From Megascapheus bottae (taxonomy: Eukaryota > Chordata > Mammalia > Rodentia > Geomyidae): a stretch of 64,000 nt of DNA. A program made the translations under genes and the position numbers. Position 1 is the stretch's first letter, and every line of letters begins with the position of its first letter. Location: contig JANJXV010000266.1 in NCBI GenBank assembly GCA_024803745.1, forward strand, positions 186,001-250,000, given 5' to 3'. The notes under the pieces are model-generated. The model did not search any database. It was not told the origin of the DNA and saw only the letters and a list, made by a program, of their open reading frames with translations. Of the stretch, positions 30,897-43,978 are shown one piece after another.

Positions 30897-33800
30897 ATGG
30901 TAGGAACTAATAAATATCTCTCAATCCTAACTCTCAATATCAATGGACTTTACTCTCCAATTAAACGGCATAGGTTGTCTAGTTGGATCAAAAAGCAAGA
31001 GCCATCGTTCTGCTGACTTCGAGAGACACATCTTACCCAAAAACAATCATCTTTTGAAAGTGAGAGGTTGGAATAAACTCTATCAAGCTAACTGTCCCCA
31101 TAAACAGGCTAGAGTTGCCATCCTCATATCAGATACAATAGACTTCAAACGAAAATTAGTAAGAAAAGACAAAGAAGGTTACTACATACTACTAAAGGGA
31201 TCTTTCCTCCCGGAAGACATAACAATCCTAAATATTTACACACCCAATCCCGGAGCTCCAAACTTCATCAAGCAAACTTTACTTACACTGAAACCATACA
31301 TAGATCGAAACACAGTGATTGTTGGTGATTTTAACACACCACTCTCACCTATGGACAGATCAACAAGGCAAAAACTCAACAGAGAATCCTTAGAACTGAA
31401 CAACTATATAGACCAACTAGATCTAACAGACATCTGCAGAATATTCCACCCAGTAACACCACAATATACGTTTTTCTCAGCAGCACATGGAACATTTTCC
31501 AAAATAGACCACATCTTAGGCCATAAAGCAAACCTGGACAGATTCAGAAACACTGAAATTATTCCATGCACACTCTCAGACCATAAAGGCATCAAATTGG
31601 AGCTGAACACACATCTCCACCAAAGAAAACCCTGTAACTCATGGAGACTGAACCACACATTTTTGAATCAAAAACAATGGGTAATCGAAGAGATCAGAAC
31701 AGATATCCAACTGTTTATGAAATTTAACAATTAGGAGCACACAAATATCAACTCCTTAGGGACACAACAAAGGCAGTACTCAGAGGAAAATTTATAGCGC
31801 TGAGTGCTTACAACAGCAAGTTGGAAAAATGGCAAACCAACTAGTTAATGTCTCACCTTAACCTCCTGGAAAAAGAGCAACAAACCAACCCTAAACCCAT
31901 TAGGAGAAAGCAAGTTATTAAAATCAAAGCAGAATTAAATGATTTGGAATAAAAAAAAACTATAGAAAGAATCAACAAAACAAGGAGTTGGTTCTTGAAA
32001 GAATTAACAAAATTGACAAGCCCTTAGCAAATCTTACCAAAAAAAGAAGAGAGCATATCGAAATAAACAAAATCGCAGATGAAAATGGTAATATCACGAC
32101 AGAAATTACCAAGATCCAGAATATCATGAGGGAATACTTCTCAAACCTTTACGCCAACAAATTTGAGAATCTAGAAGAAATGGATGAATTCCTAGACAAT
32201 ATTAACATACACACACTGAACCAAGAAGAGCTAACCCAACTCAACAGGCCTATTTCAAGCTCTGAAATAGAAATGGAAATTAGACAACTTCCACTTAAAA
32301 AGAGCCCAGGGCCAGATGGATTCACAGCTGAATTCTATAAGGTCTTCAAAGCAGAGCTCACACCAATACTCCTCAAGCTCTTCAACGAAATTGAAAATGA
32401 AGGTTCTTTACTAAACTGATTCTGTGAAGCCAGCATATCCCTCATCCCCAAAGTAGACAGAGATTCATCAAAGAAAGAGATCTATAGACCCATTTCTTTC
32501 ATGAACCTCGATGCAAAACTTCTCAACAAAATACTGGCCAACCGTCTACAACAACTCATCAAAAAAAATATACACTATGATCAAACTGGATTCATCACAG
32601 GGAGGCAAAGCTGGTTCAACATACACAAATCAATTAATATAATTCAACACAACAACAGGAGCAGGGATAAAATCACATGATTGTCTCAATAGATGCGGAA
32701 AAGGCATTTGACAAGATCCAAAACCCCTTTATGTTAAAAGATGTGGAGAAACTAGGAATCCATGGAACATTTCTCAATGTAATAAAGGCTGTGTATGAGA
32801 AACCCACTGCTAGTATTATACTTAATGGTGAAAATCTAAAGCCATTCCCTCTAAAATCAGGAACGAGACAAGGATGCCCACTCTATCCACTCCTTTTTAA
32901 CGTAGTACTAGAATTCCTAGGCAGTGCAATAAGGCAAGAAGCAAGCATAAAGGGAATCCAAGTAGTGAAAGAGGAAATAAAACTATCCCTCTTTGCAGAT
33001 GACATGATTCTGTATTTAAAGAATCCTATAGACTCTACTCCCAAGCTCCTTGAGCTGATTCAAAACTTTGGAAGGGTAGCAGGCCATAAAATCAACCCTC
33101 ACAAATCAACTGCCTTACTTTACGCCAACACTGAGAGGAACGAGGCAATAATCAGGAAAGAAAATCCTTTCACAATAGCCTCAAAGAAAATAAAGTACCT
33201 AGCAATTAGCTTAACTAAGAATGTAAAGGACCGTTTAGATGAAAACTTTAAAAACCTAAAAAAGGAAATTAAAGCAGAACATAGGAAATGGAAAAACCTC
33301 CCGTGCTCCTGGATTGGAAGAATCAACATTGTGAAAATGACAATCTTGCCAAGGGCTATCTACAAATTCAATGTAATACCCATCAACATCCCAATGTCAT
33401 ACTTTAAAGACATAGAAGAGGCAATTCAAAATTTCATATGGAATAATGAAAGACCCCGTATAGCAAAAACACTTCTTAGCAGAAAGAACAGCGCTATAGG
33501 AATTTCAATTCCAAACTTAAGGCTCTATTACAGAGCTATAATTCTCAAAACAGCTTGGTACTGGCACAAGAACAGGCCTGAAGTCCAATGGAGTAGAACT
33601 GGAGACCCAGATATTAAACCACAGACCTATGGCCACCTAATCTTTGACCAGGGAGCCAAAAAAATAGAATGGCAGAAAGATAGCCTCTTCAACAAGTTGT
33701 GCTGGCAGAACTGGTTAAACACCTGCAGAAAACTAAAGTTGGATCCTTCTTTGTCACCTTGCACTAGAATTAAATCCAAATGGATCAAAGACGTGGAGGT

Positions 33801-34739
33801 AAAAGCTGACACACTGAAAGTTTACAGGAAGGAATAGGAGATACACTAGGCCTCCTTGGTACAGGTCGAAACTTTCTTAATAAGGACCAAGAATCACAAC
33901 AAATCAGAGAAAGGCTGGATAATTGGGACTGGATTAAAATGCAGAGCTTTTGTATGGCAACGGATATAGCTAGTAAACTAATCAGGAAGCCTACAGAGTG
34001 GGAGAAGATCTTCACCACCCAAACAACGGAACAAGGCCTCATATCTAAAATATATCAACAACTCAAAAAATTGAATCACTCCAAAACTAACCTCCAAAGT
34101 AACACCCATCCCATTACAAAATGGGCCAAAGAATTAAAGAGAGTCTTCTCTGAAGAAGAAACAAAAATGGCCTATAGACACATGAAGAAATGCTCAACAT
34201 CTCTGGTCATAAAAGAAATGCAAATCAAAACAAGTCTAAGATTCCACCTAACTCCAGTTAGAATGGCCAGGATCAGGAAAACGAATGACAACAGATGCTG
34301 GAGGGGATGTGGTCAGGAGGGATCACTACTACACTGTTGGTGGGAGTGCAAACTCGTTCAACCACTATGGAAAGCAGTGCGGCAGTGCCTCAAAACGCTA
34401 AACATACAACTCCCCTATGACCCAGCAATTCCAGTACTTGGCATTTACCCAACAATCCAGAAACAAGGGCATACTAAACCCACTAGCACAACAATGTTCA
34501 TTGCAGCACTATTCACCATAGCAAAGATATGGAACCAACCCAGATGTCCCTCAGTTGATGTGTGGATCAACAGGTTGTGGTATTTGTACACAATGGAATT
34601 CTATGCTGCTGTCAGGAAGAATGACATCGCCCCATTTGTTAGGAAATGGAAAGAATTAGAACAAATCATATTAAGTGAAGTAAGCCAGACTCAAAGGAAC
34701 TTAGGCTGAGTGGTTTCCCTCATTCCTCATAATCAGTAG
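30897..34739 (+). pseudogene. L1 ORF2, broken (unit 1)
   Basis: ORF2 normally encodes an endonuclease, a reverse transcriptase and a Cys-rich C-terminus. It starts ATG at 30,897 (M-V-G-T-N-K-Y-L-S-I-L-T-L-N-I-N-G). Codon 40 is TGA (31,014) and a frameshift in an A-run (31,039-31,043) follows; both are shared by all units. The endonuclease frame is then open to TAG at 31,732 (private) with G-D-F-N-T, S-K-I-D-H and S-D-H-K motifs intact. Several stops and shifts fall in the linker. TGA at 32,417 and a one-base shift at 'atcacatgatt' (about 32,672) precede the reverse-transcriptase frame, which is open 32,677-33,837 with F-A-D-D. A frameshift at 33,825-33,840 ('ctgaaagttt', one A fewer) is private. 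The C-terminal frame 33,939-34,709 keeps the Cys-His cluster and ends at a private TGA. Confidence 0.87.
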
Positions 34740-35015
34740 AAACCTTGGGCTCTACTAGCAGAGATTGTCAATAGAGCAAAAGGCCATATATAAGGCCATA
34801 TAATGTGAAGCTAATTGAAAGGACCTCCAGGATATTGACACAAAAGCCATATAATGAATGATTGTTGTCCTTAATGTACTATGTTGTCTCTCATCTCGCT
34901 TGCTGTCCCTTGGTTATCCCATATTGGTATAGTATCTCACTTTGTTATCTGATATATTGAATTTATTTGTATTTGGATATTTGAAATTTGATAGGGAAGG
35001 GGGGAAAACCAAGAC

Positions 35016-35040
35016 GGGTGGGGGGTGTGGGGTTGGACGG
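35016..35040 (+). other. G-rich tract in the L1-1 3' UTR
   Basis: Runs of G3, G6 and G4 are separated by T and TGT, followed by TTGGACGG. It is one G short of a fourth run, where units 2-4 have GGAGGG. G-rich 3' UTR tracts are a known feature of mammalian L1. Confidence 0.6.
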
Positions 35041-35154
35041 AAATGGGTACCAAGACATGTGAAAGGGTATCAATGTATGTGAATTAATGCACCTTCTATC
35101 TGGCAAATATCATCTAACCCTTTTACTAATTACAATAAAAAAATGAAAAAAAAA

Positions 35155-36554
35155 GAAAGTTGTAGTGTGTGGGGAGGATGATGGGGTCAAATACATTTCT
35201 TCTTAGAAATTTACCTCATCTGGTTGCCCTGGATTTTCCTGGCCTTCTTCTTAGAGAAAGTTCTGTTATACTGGATTTGTGGCTTTTCAATGATCTAGCA
35301 TGTACACCCTCGAGTAAGACATCCACAACTTCCATGCCTGAGACTCGAGTTTCCTGACCTTTGGCAACAGCACAGCAACATCTTTCTTCCTCCTGAGCCA
35401 CAGGCCAAGTGAGCTGGCTTGAGCTGGTTGTTAGTTACAGTGGCTTGGTTACCAGGGTTCCATATTCTGTTCCATTGTGAGGGAGGCAGGGTCACCTTTC
35501 AGGGCCCAATGACCAAAGATCCTTGCTCACAAAAGACCTCACCAAAGAAATACTGAAGGCTGAATCTCTCCTCCAGTCTCACAATATACATGTGGATGTA
35601 GTATACAGCACACCTTATTTTTCCTATCCCAATGTCTTCCACTAGGCCCAACTACCAGTCTGGTCTCAGGCTCAAGGACCCTTTCTTAGGTAAGATCCAA
35701 ACTTAAGGGTCAATATTGCCCTCATCCTTTACAAAACATTTGCTTCACAGTGCCTTCTCTGCCTGCATTTTGCCCCTTGTCGAATTTTTTTTTGTTTATG
35801 CTAGTCTTGGGACTTGACCTCAGAGTGTGAACATTGTTCTTGGGCTTTCTTTAGGCTTTAGCGGTCCCACCGAGACACAGCACCACTTGCAGCGTTTTCT
35901 ATGTATGTGGTAATGAGGAATCAAACCTGAGGCTTACTGCTTGGTAGCCAAGGACTCTCCCACTAGGTCAAACACACAGGGCATCTTGCACATATTTTTG
36001 ACGTCAATCTACTAGGGTATTATTAGGTTTCTGTATCCTAATCAATTTTTTCCTGATGATTAGCTTTGCTGTCATGTGTAAAAAATGCAAGAGGGAAAAA
36101 CACAGAAGAATTAGTGAAATTAAAAAAAAGCATTAGACACAGTTAAGTGTTCATTCTTTGTAGGAGAAAGTATATTTGGATATGATGATGATGATGATGA
36201 TGATGATAATGATGATGATGATGATGACTTTATATTTACTATGTCAGGGTTGATAGTTTGGCATAGTGGTAGAGTGCTTGCCTAGCATCCATGAAGATCT
36301 GGGTTTGATTGCTCAGTACCACATAGATAGAAAATCTAGATGTGGCACTGTGGCTCAAGTGGCAGAGGGCTAGACTTGAGAAAACCCGAGGACAGTGCTC
36401 AGGCCCTGAATTCAAGCCCCAAGACTGGCAGAAAGATCAAAGAAAATAAAAATGCTTTTTACGAGCTAATTCACTCACAGCATTTGCTTCTGAAATCTTC
36501 GCTTCTGCATCTTGTGAAATACCCCTTTCCCTCAACGTAGACAAGAAAAACAGA
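35155..36554. repeat. Array spacer 1, with expanded GAT repeat
   Basis: Same content and order as spacer 0, but about 28 bp longer. The GAT/ATG triplet tract here (36,182-36,231) has about 16 units with one GATAAT interruption, against about 5-8 in the other spacers. This accounts for the longer first period (7,451 against 7,423). Confidence 0.88.
36182..36231. repeat. (GAT)n triplet repeat, long allele
   Basis: About 16 triplets with one AAT interruption. The equivalent tracts are 28,754-28,775, 43,632-43,650, 50,917-50,935 and 58,203-58,221. The diverged ancestor-like site near 12,521-12,534 has a CAT run on the other strand. Confidence 0.9.
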
Positions 36555-37115
36555 TCCATCCCATGGTCCACTGTGAGGCCACTGGTTGGGCTAAGAGCTA
36601 GTCGTGCAGCAACACATAAGTTTTATTCTAATACTTTCCAAAATTTGTACTCAAATATGCTACCTACTTACCAACTTATGTCAGTTATCCATATGCTGTA
36701 ACTTTTCTTCATTACTACAATATTCTTACACTCCTACGTTAATCCTCTTGCACCTCCCCTGACCTCTCTCATTCTTTTTTTCTATCTCTGGACCTCTGCT
36801 TGTCTTTCAACCCTTATACTGCACGGATCTACACTTGATGGCTGTTGAGCAATATTGTATATGTAGGTGGTTAATTATTCTCTAGGCTCAGAGGGACTTA
36901 AAGACAATAGAGATTGGATTGAGAGGCTTATTGTTTTGGGTATAAATCGCTTATCAGTGGTTGTATTAGGCTGGTCTGTAAGTGCTCAAAAAGAAAGAGT
37001 GATAATACCAATCAAAACTTGTGAACATCTAGTTTCTGCCAGCTACAGAGGTCTAGGTTCGTTATATCTGAAAAACTATAATCGTATTTAGTAGTAATCT
37101 TGCTCCCATTTTCAA

Positions 37116-38299
37116 ATGGGCAGAACAAGAAACTCAAGAAAAATGTCAAATCAAGAAACAACATCCCCCACCCAATGTAAACAGACAATGGAACAGTCAC
37201 TGGCAAACCTAGAGGAGAGTCTTCCAATTGCTACACAAATGCAATTGATAAACATCATTAATGAAAAATGTGAAAGTATAAAGAAAGAGATAATGGAGGA
37301 AGCCATACCTGAACAAGAGAAAAGCAAAAACAAGGTGATAAGTGAAAAAGAAGAAGCCATAAAGGAGGCCATAATAAAGGTTTTTCAAAGAAAGATGGAT
37401 GAATTCAAAGAATCCACAAATAAAAACGTGACCAAACTCCAGCAAATGTCCAAAGAAAATAAAGCTACTGAGCTAACCACTCAAAAGGAAATCAAGGAGA
37501 TAAAGAAATCCATACATGATCTAAAACAAGGGATGCAAGGCATCAAAAGTGAGCAATTAGAAGCAAGGGAGATGAAAAATAAAGTAGATACCTTTGATAG
37601 CAGGTTAGACATTGCAGAGGAGAGAATTTCCGTGGCTGAAGATAATTTAGGTATTATAAAGAACAGAAAATGAGTCAATCCAAATCTAGGAAATATGAGA
37701 GAGCGCTTCAGGAGGTCCAAGATACAATTAGGAAGCCTAATTTAAGGCTAGTTGGTACTGAGGAGGGCGTGGAGAAAGAGGTCAATGGTATTGGAAATAT
37801 ACTTCAGGGAATCATCTCAGAGAATTTCCCAAATATCCAGAAGGGCAGGCCCATCCAGATACGAGAAGCTTTTAGAACCCCAAACAGACCTGACCAGAAA
37901 AGAACATCCCACCGCCACATTGTGATCCGAACTGGATCAATAGAAACGAAAGGAAAGATCCTAAAGGCAGCCAGGGAAAAGGGATCAGTAACCTACAAAG
38001 GCAAACCAATCAGAATAACCCCAGATTTCTCAGCAGAGACCATGCTAGCACGAAGTGACTGGAAGCATATATGTCATGCCCTTATATCAAATAACTACCA
38101 ACCAAGAATACTGTAGCCAGCTAAGCTCTCATTCATAACTGAGGGAAAAATAAAAACATTCCATTCCAGGGAAAAGCTGCAACAATATGTCGAAACAAAA
38201 CCAACACTACAGAGAATTCTCAAAGATGCTCTATACAAAGAAAACCAAAATAAATGCAATATAGGGAAAGAAAAGGCACCTAAACAGCATACCATCTAA
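37116..38299 (+). pseudogene. L1 ORF1, broken (unit 2)
   Basis: Same split as in unit 1: coiled-coil frame 37,116-37,673, TGA overlapping the ATG (ATGA) of frame 37,670-38,116, then TAG at 38,114-38,116 before P-A-K-L-S-F, and TAA at 38,297-38,299. Private changes include N-to-S (C-E-S-I-K-K), E-to-K (P-E-Q-E-K-S) and S-to-T (V-D-T-F-D-S), and Q-to-L at E-T-M-L-A-R. Confidence 0.86.
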
Positions 38300-38347
38300 G
38301 GACCACAAGAACTGTCAAGACACAGGCCCTACTAAAAGCTTTTAAAA

Positions 38348-41300
38348 ATGGTAGGAACTAATAAATATCTCTCAATCCTAACTCTCAATATCAATGGACT
38401 TTACTCTCCAATTAAACGGCATAGGTTGTCTAGTTGGATCAAAAAGCAAGAGCCATCGTTCTGCTGACTTCGAGAGACACATCTTACCCAAAAACAATCA
38501 TCTTTTGAAAGTGAGAGGTTGGAATAAACTCTATCAAGATAACTGCCCCCATAAACAGGCTAGAGTTGCCATCCTCATATCAGATACAATAGACTTCAAA
38601 CTAAAATTAGTAAGAAAAGACAAAGAAGGTTACTACATACTACTAAAGGGATCTTTCCTCCCGGAAGACATAACAATCCTAAATATTTACACATCCAATC
38701 CCGGAGCTCCAAACTTCATCAAGCAAACTTTACTTACACTGAAACCATACATAGATCGAAATACAGTGATTGTTGGTGAGTTTAACACACCACTCTCACC
38801 TATGGACAGATCAACAAGGCAAAAACTCAACAGAGAAACCTTAGAACTGAACAACTATATAGACCAACTAGATCTAACAGACATCTGCAGAATATTCCAC
38901 CCAGTAACACCACAATATAAGTTTTTCTCAGCAGCACATGGAACATTTTCCAAAATAGACCACATCTTAGCCCATAAAGCAAACCTGGACAGATTCAGAA
39001 ACACTGAAATTATTCCGTGCACACTCTCAGACCATAAAGGCATCAAATTGGAGCTGAACACACATCTCCACCAAAGAAAACCCTGTAACTCATGGAGACT
39101 GAACCACACATTGTTGAATCAAAAACAATGGGTAATCGAAGAGATCAGAACCGATATCCAACTGTTTATGAAATTTAACAATAAGGAGCACACAAATATC
39201 AACTCCTTAGGGACACAACAAAGGCAGTACTCAGAGGAAAATTTGTAGCGCGGAGTGCCTACAACAGCAAGTTGGAAAAATGGCAAACCAACTAGTTAAT
39301 GTCTCACCTTAACCTCCTGGAAAAAGAGCAACAAACCAACCCTAAACCCATTAGGAGAAAGCAAATTATTTAAATCAAAGCAGAATTAAATGATTTGGAA
39401 TAAAAAAAACTATAGAAAGAATCAACAAAACAAGGAGATGGTTCTTGAAAGAATTAACAAAATTGACAAGCCCTTAGCAAATCTTACCAAAAAAGGAAGA
39501 GAGCATATCGAAATAAACAAAATCGCAGATGAAAATGGTAATATCACGACAGAAATTACCAAGATCCAGAATATCATGAGGGAATACTTCTCAAACCTTT
39601 ACGCCAACAAATTTGAGAATCTAGAAGAAATGGATGAATTCCTAGACAATATTAACATACACACCCTGAACCAAGAAGAGCAAACCCAACTCAACAGGCC
39701 TATTTCAAGCTCTGAAATAGAAATGGAAATTAGACAACTTCCACTTAAAAAGAGCCCAGGGTCAGATGGATTCACAGCTGAATTCTGTAAGGTCTTCAAA
39801 GCAGAGCTCACACCAATACTCCCCAAGCTCTTCAACGAAATTGAAAATGAAGGTTCTTTACTAAACTGATTCTGTGAAGCCAGCATATCCCTCATCCCCA
39901 AACCAGACAGAGATTCATCAAAGAAAGAGATCTATAGACCCATTTCTTTGATGAACATCGATGCAAAACTTCTCAACAAAATACTGGCCAACCATCTACA
40001 ACAACTCATCAAAAAAAATATACACTATGATCAAACTGGATTCATCACAGGGAGGCAAAGCTGGTTCAACATACACAAATCAATTAATATAATTCAACAC
40101 ATCAACAGGAGCAGGGATAAAATCACATGATTGTCTCAATAGATGCGGAAAAGGCATTTGACAAGATCCAAAACCCCTTTATGTTAAAAGATGTGGAGAA
40201 ACTAGGAATCCATGGAACATTTCTCAATGTAATAAAGGCTGTGTATGAGAAACCCACTGCTAGTATTATACTTAATGGTGAAAATCTAAAGCCATTCCCT
40301 CTAAAATCAGGAACGAGACAAGGATGCCCACTCTATCCACTCCTTTTTAACATAGTACTAGAATTCCTAGGCAGTGCAATATGGCAAGAAGCAAGCATAA
40401 AGGGGATCCAAGTAGGGAAAGAGGAAATAAAACTATCCCTCTTTGCAGATGACATGATGCTGTATTTAAAGAATCCTATAGACTCTACTCCCAAGCTCCT
40501 TGAGCTGATTCAAAGCTTTGGAAGGGTAGCAGGCCATAAAATCAACCCTCACAAATCAACTGCCTTACTTTACGCCAACACTGAGAGGAACGAGGCAATA
40601 ATCAGGAAAGAAAATCCTTTCACAATAGCCTCAAAGAAAATAAAGTACCTAGCAATTAGCTTAACTAAGAATGTAAAGGACCGTTTAGATGAAAACTTTA
40701 AAACCCTAAAAAAGGAAATTAAAGCAGAACTAAGGAAATGGAAAAACCTCCCGTGCTCCTGGATTGGAAGAATCAACATTGTGAAAATGACAATATTGCC
40801 AAGGGCTATCTGCAAATTCAATGTAATACCCATCAACATCCCAATGTCATTCTTTAAAGACATAGAAGAGGCAATTCAAAATTTCATATGGAATAATAAA
40901 AGACCCCGTATAGCAAAAACACTTCTTAGCAGAAAGAACAGCGCTGGAGGAATTTCAATTCCAAACTTAAGGCTCTATTACAGAGCTATAATTCTCAAAA
41001 CAGCTTGGTACTGGCACAAGAACAGGCCTGAAGTCCAATGGAGTAGAACTGCGGACCCAGATATTAAACCACAGACCTATGGCCCCCTACTCTTTGACCA
41101 GGGAGCCAAAAAAATAGAATGGAAGAAAGATAGCCTCTTCAACAAGTTGTGCTGGCAGAACTGGTTAAACACCTGCAGAAAACTAAAGTTGGATCCTTCT
41201 TTGTCACCTTGCACTAGAATTAAATCCAAATGGATCAAAGACGTGGAGGTAAAAGCTGACACACTGAAAAGTTTACAGGAAGGAATAGGAGATACACTAG

Positions 41301-42190
41301 GCCTCCTTGGTACAGGTCGTAACTTTCTTAATAAGGACCAGGAATCACAACAAATCAGAGAAAGGCTGGATAAGTGGGACTGCATTAAACTGCAGAGCTT
41401 TTGTATGGCAACGGATATAGCTAGTAAACTAATCAGGAAGCCTACAGAGTGGGAGAAGATCTTCACCACCCAAACAACGGAACAAGGCCTCATATCTAAA
41501 ATATATCATCAACTCAAAAAATTGAATCACTCCAAAACTAACCTCCAAAGTAACACCCATCCCATTCCAAAATGGGCCAAAGACTTAAAGAGAGTCTTCT
41601 CTGAAGAAGAAACAAAAATGGCCTATAGACACATGAAGAAATGCTCAACATCTCTGGTCATAAAAGAAATGCAAATCAAAACAAGTCTAAGATTCCACCT
41701 AACTCCAGTTAGAATGGCCAGGATCAGGAAAACGAATGACAACAGATGCTGGAGGGGATGTGGTCAGGAGGGATCACTACTACACTGTTGGTGGGGGTGC
41801 AAACTCGTTCAACCACTATGGAAAGCAGTGCGGCAGTGCCTCAAAACGCTAAACATACAACTCCCCTATGACCCAGCAATTCCAGTACTTGGCATTTACC
41901 CAACAATCCAGAAACAAGGGCATACTAAACCCACTAGCACAACAATGTTCATTGCAGCACTATTCACCATAGCAAAGATATGGAACCAACCCAGATGTCC
42001 CTCAGTTGATGAGTGGATCAACAAGTTGTGGTATTTGTACACAATGGAATTCTATGCTGCTGTCAGAAAGAATGACATCGCCCCATTTGTTAGGAAATGG
42101 AAAGACTTAGAACAAATCATATTAAGTGAAGTAAGCCAGACTCAAAGGAACTTAGGCTCAGTGGTTTCCCTCATTCATCATAATCAGTAG
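38348..42190 (+). pseudogene. L1 ORF2, broken but with the longest open RT frame (unit 2)
   Basis: The N-terminal nonsense codon and A-run frameshift are shared with unit 1. The endonuclease frame is open to 39,248, with D-to-E in G-D-F-N and G-to-A in D-H-I-L-A-H. Linker frames 39,390-39,869 and 39,948-40,130 follow. The frame 40,127-42,190 (687 codons) is uninterrupted to the natural end. It holds the reverse-transcriptase fingers and palm, F-A-D-D at 40,442-40,453, and the thumb. The C-terminal CX3CX7HX4C cluster is C-W-R-G-C, then H-C-W-W-G-C, with E-to-G just before the last Cys. It is the only unit with the RT-to-C-terminus block intact, but its ATG follows a frameshift, so a product would need internal initiation. 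Confidence 0.87.
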
Positions 42191-42465
42191 AAACCTTGGG
42201 CTCTACTAGCAGAGATTGGCAATAGAGCAAAAGGCCATATATAAGGCCATATAGTGTGAAGCTAATTGAAAGGACCTCCAGGATATTGACACAAAAGCCA
42301 TATAATGAATGATTGTTGTCCTTAATGTACTATGTTGTCTCTCATCTCGCTTGCTGTCCCTTGGTTATCCCATATTGGTATAGTATCTCACTTTGTTATC
42401 TGATATATTGAATTTATTTGTATTTGGATATTTGAAATTTGATAGGGAAGGGGGGAAAACCAAGA

Positions 42466-42492
42466 CGGGTGGGGGGTGTGGGGTTGGAGGGA
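42466..42492 (+). other. G-quadruplex-type tract, L1-2 3' UTR
   Basis: Four G-runs (3, 6, 4 and 3) with loops T, TGT and TTGGA satisfy the simple G3+N1-7 pattern on the plus strand. Confidence 0.6.
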
Positions 42493-42604
42493 AATGGGTA
42501 CCAAGACATGTGAAAGGGTATCAATGTATGTGAATTAATGCACCTTCTATCTGGCAAATATCATCTAACCCTTTTACTAATTACAAAAAAAAAATGAAAA
42601 AAAA

Positions 42605-43978
42605 GAAAGTTGTAGTGTGTGGGGAGGATGATGGGGTCAAATACATTTCTTCTTAGAAATTTACCTCATCTGGTTGCCCTGGATTTTCCTGGCCTTTTTC
42701 TTAGAGAAAGTTCTGTTATACTGGATTTGTGGCTTGGCAATGATCTAGCATGTACATCTTCGAGTAAGACATCCACAACTTCCATGCCTGAGACTCGAGT
42801 TTCCTGACCTTTGGCAACAGCACAGCAACATCTTTCTTCCTCCTGAGCCACAGGCCAAGTGAGCTGGCTTGAGCTGGTTGTTAGTTACAGTGGCTTGGTT
42901 ACCAGGGTTCCATATTCTGTTCCATTGTGAGGGAGGCAGGGTCACCTTTCAGGGCCCAATGACCAAAGATCCTTGCTCACAAAAGACCTCACCAAAGACA
43001 TACTGGAGGCTGAATCTCTTCTCCAGTCTCACAATATACATGTGGATGTAGTATACAGCACACCTTATTTGTCCAATCCCATTGTCTTCCACTAGGCCCA
43101 ACTACCAGTCTGGTCTCAGGCTCAAGGAGCCTTTCTTAGGTAAGATCCAAACTTAAGGGTCAATATTGCCCTCATCCTTTACAAAACATTTGCTTCACAG
43201 TGCCTTCTCTGCCTGCATTTTGCCCCTTGTCGAATTTTTTTTTGTTTTTGCTAGTCTTGGGACTTGACCTCAGAGTGTGAACATTGTTCTTGGGCTTTCT
43301 TTAGGCTTTAGCTGTCCCACCGAGCCACAGCACCACTTGCAGCGTTTTCTATTTATGTGGTAGTGAGGAATCAAACCTGAGGCTTACTGCTTGGTAGCCA
43401 AGGACTCTACCACTAGGTCAAACACACAGTGCATCTTGCACATATTTTTGATGTCAATCTACTAGGATATTTTTAGGTTTCTTTATCCTAATCAATTTTT
43501 CCCTGATGATTAGCTTTGCTGTCATGTGTAAAAAATGCAAGAGGGAAAAACACAGAAGAATTAGTGAAATTAAAAAAAAGCATTAGACACAGTTAAGTGT
43601 TCATTCTTTGTAGGAGAAAGGATATTTGGATATGATGATGATGATGATGACTTTATAATTACTATGTCAGGGTTGAGAGTTTGGCATTGTGGTAGAGTGC
43701 TTGCCTAGCATCCATGAAGATCTGGGTTTGATTCCTCAGTATCACATAGATAGAAAATCTAGATGTGGCACTGTGGCTCAAGTGGCAGAGGGCTAGACTT
43801 GAGAAAACCCGAGGACAGTGCTCAGGCCCTGAATTCAAGCCCCAAGACTGGCAGAAAGATAAAAGAAAATAAAAATGCTTTTTACGAGCTAATTCACTCA
43901 CAGCATTTGCTTCTGAAATCTTCGCTTCTGCATCTTATGAAATACCCCTTTCCCTCAACGTAGACAAGAAAAACAGAT
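42605..43978. repeat. Array spacer 2
   Basis: Same structure as spacer 0, with a short GAT run (43,632-43,650). The inner SINEs sit at about 43,233-43,430 (minus) and 43,672-43,858 (plus). It shares '-ttgtccaatccca-' with spacers 3 and 4, against '-ttgtcctatccca-' in spacer 0, so it groups with the right side of the array. Confidence 0.88.

Larger units (their letters stand above)
29104..35154 (+). mobile_element. L1-1, full-length L1 of array unit 1
   Basis: A roughly 560-bp 5' UTR (29,104-29,664) precedes ORF1 and ORF2, then a roughly 415-bp 3' UTR with G/A-rich tracts (34,993-35,042) and an A-rich end. The 5' boundary is taken where homology of the spacer to the inverted 12.19 kb locus stops ('aaaaacagat'). 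No clear target-site duplication is visible: the flanks share only 'aagaaa'. It carries the least derived endonuclease motif of the array (V-G-D-F-N-T). Confidence 0.88.
36555..42604 (+). mobile_element. L1-2, full-length L1 of array unit 2
   Basis: 5' UTR 36,555-37,115, ORF1, ORF2, and a 3' UTR of full length (no 113-bp deletion). It includes a G-rich tract at 42,466-42,492 with G3, G6, G4 and G3 runs. The endonuclease motif reads V-G-E-F-N-T: the catalytic Asp of G-D-F-N is already lost here, while the preceding Gly is kept. Confidence 0.88.

Noticed and set aside
29086..35165. Target-site duplication around the full-length L1 ('aagaaa' on both sides)
   Set aside because: Only about six A-rich bases match, which is expected by chance next to an A-tail. 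Because of the array structure, the two flanks need not come from one insertion.
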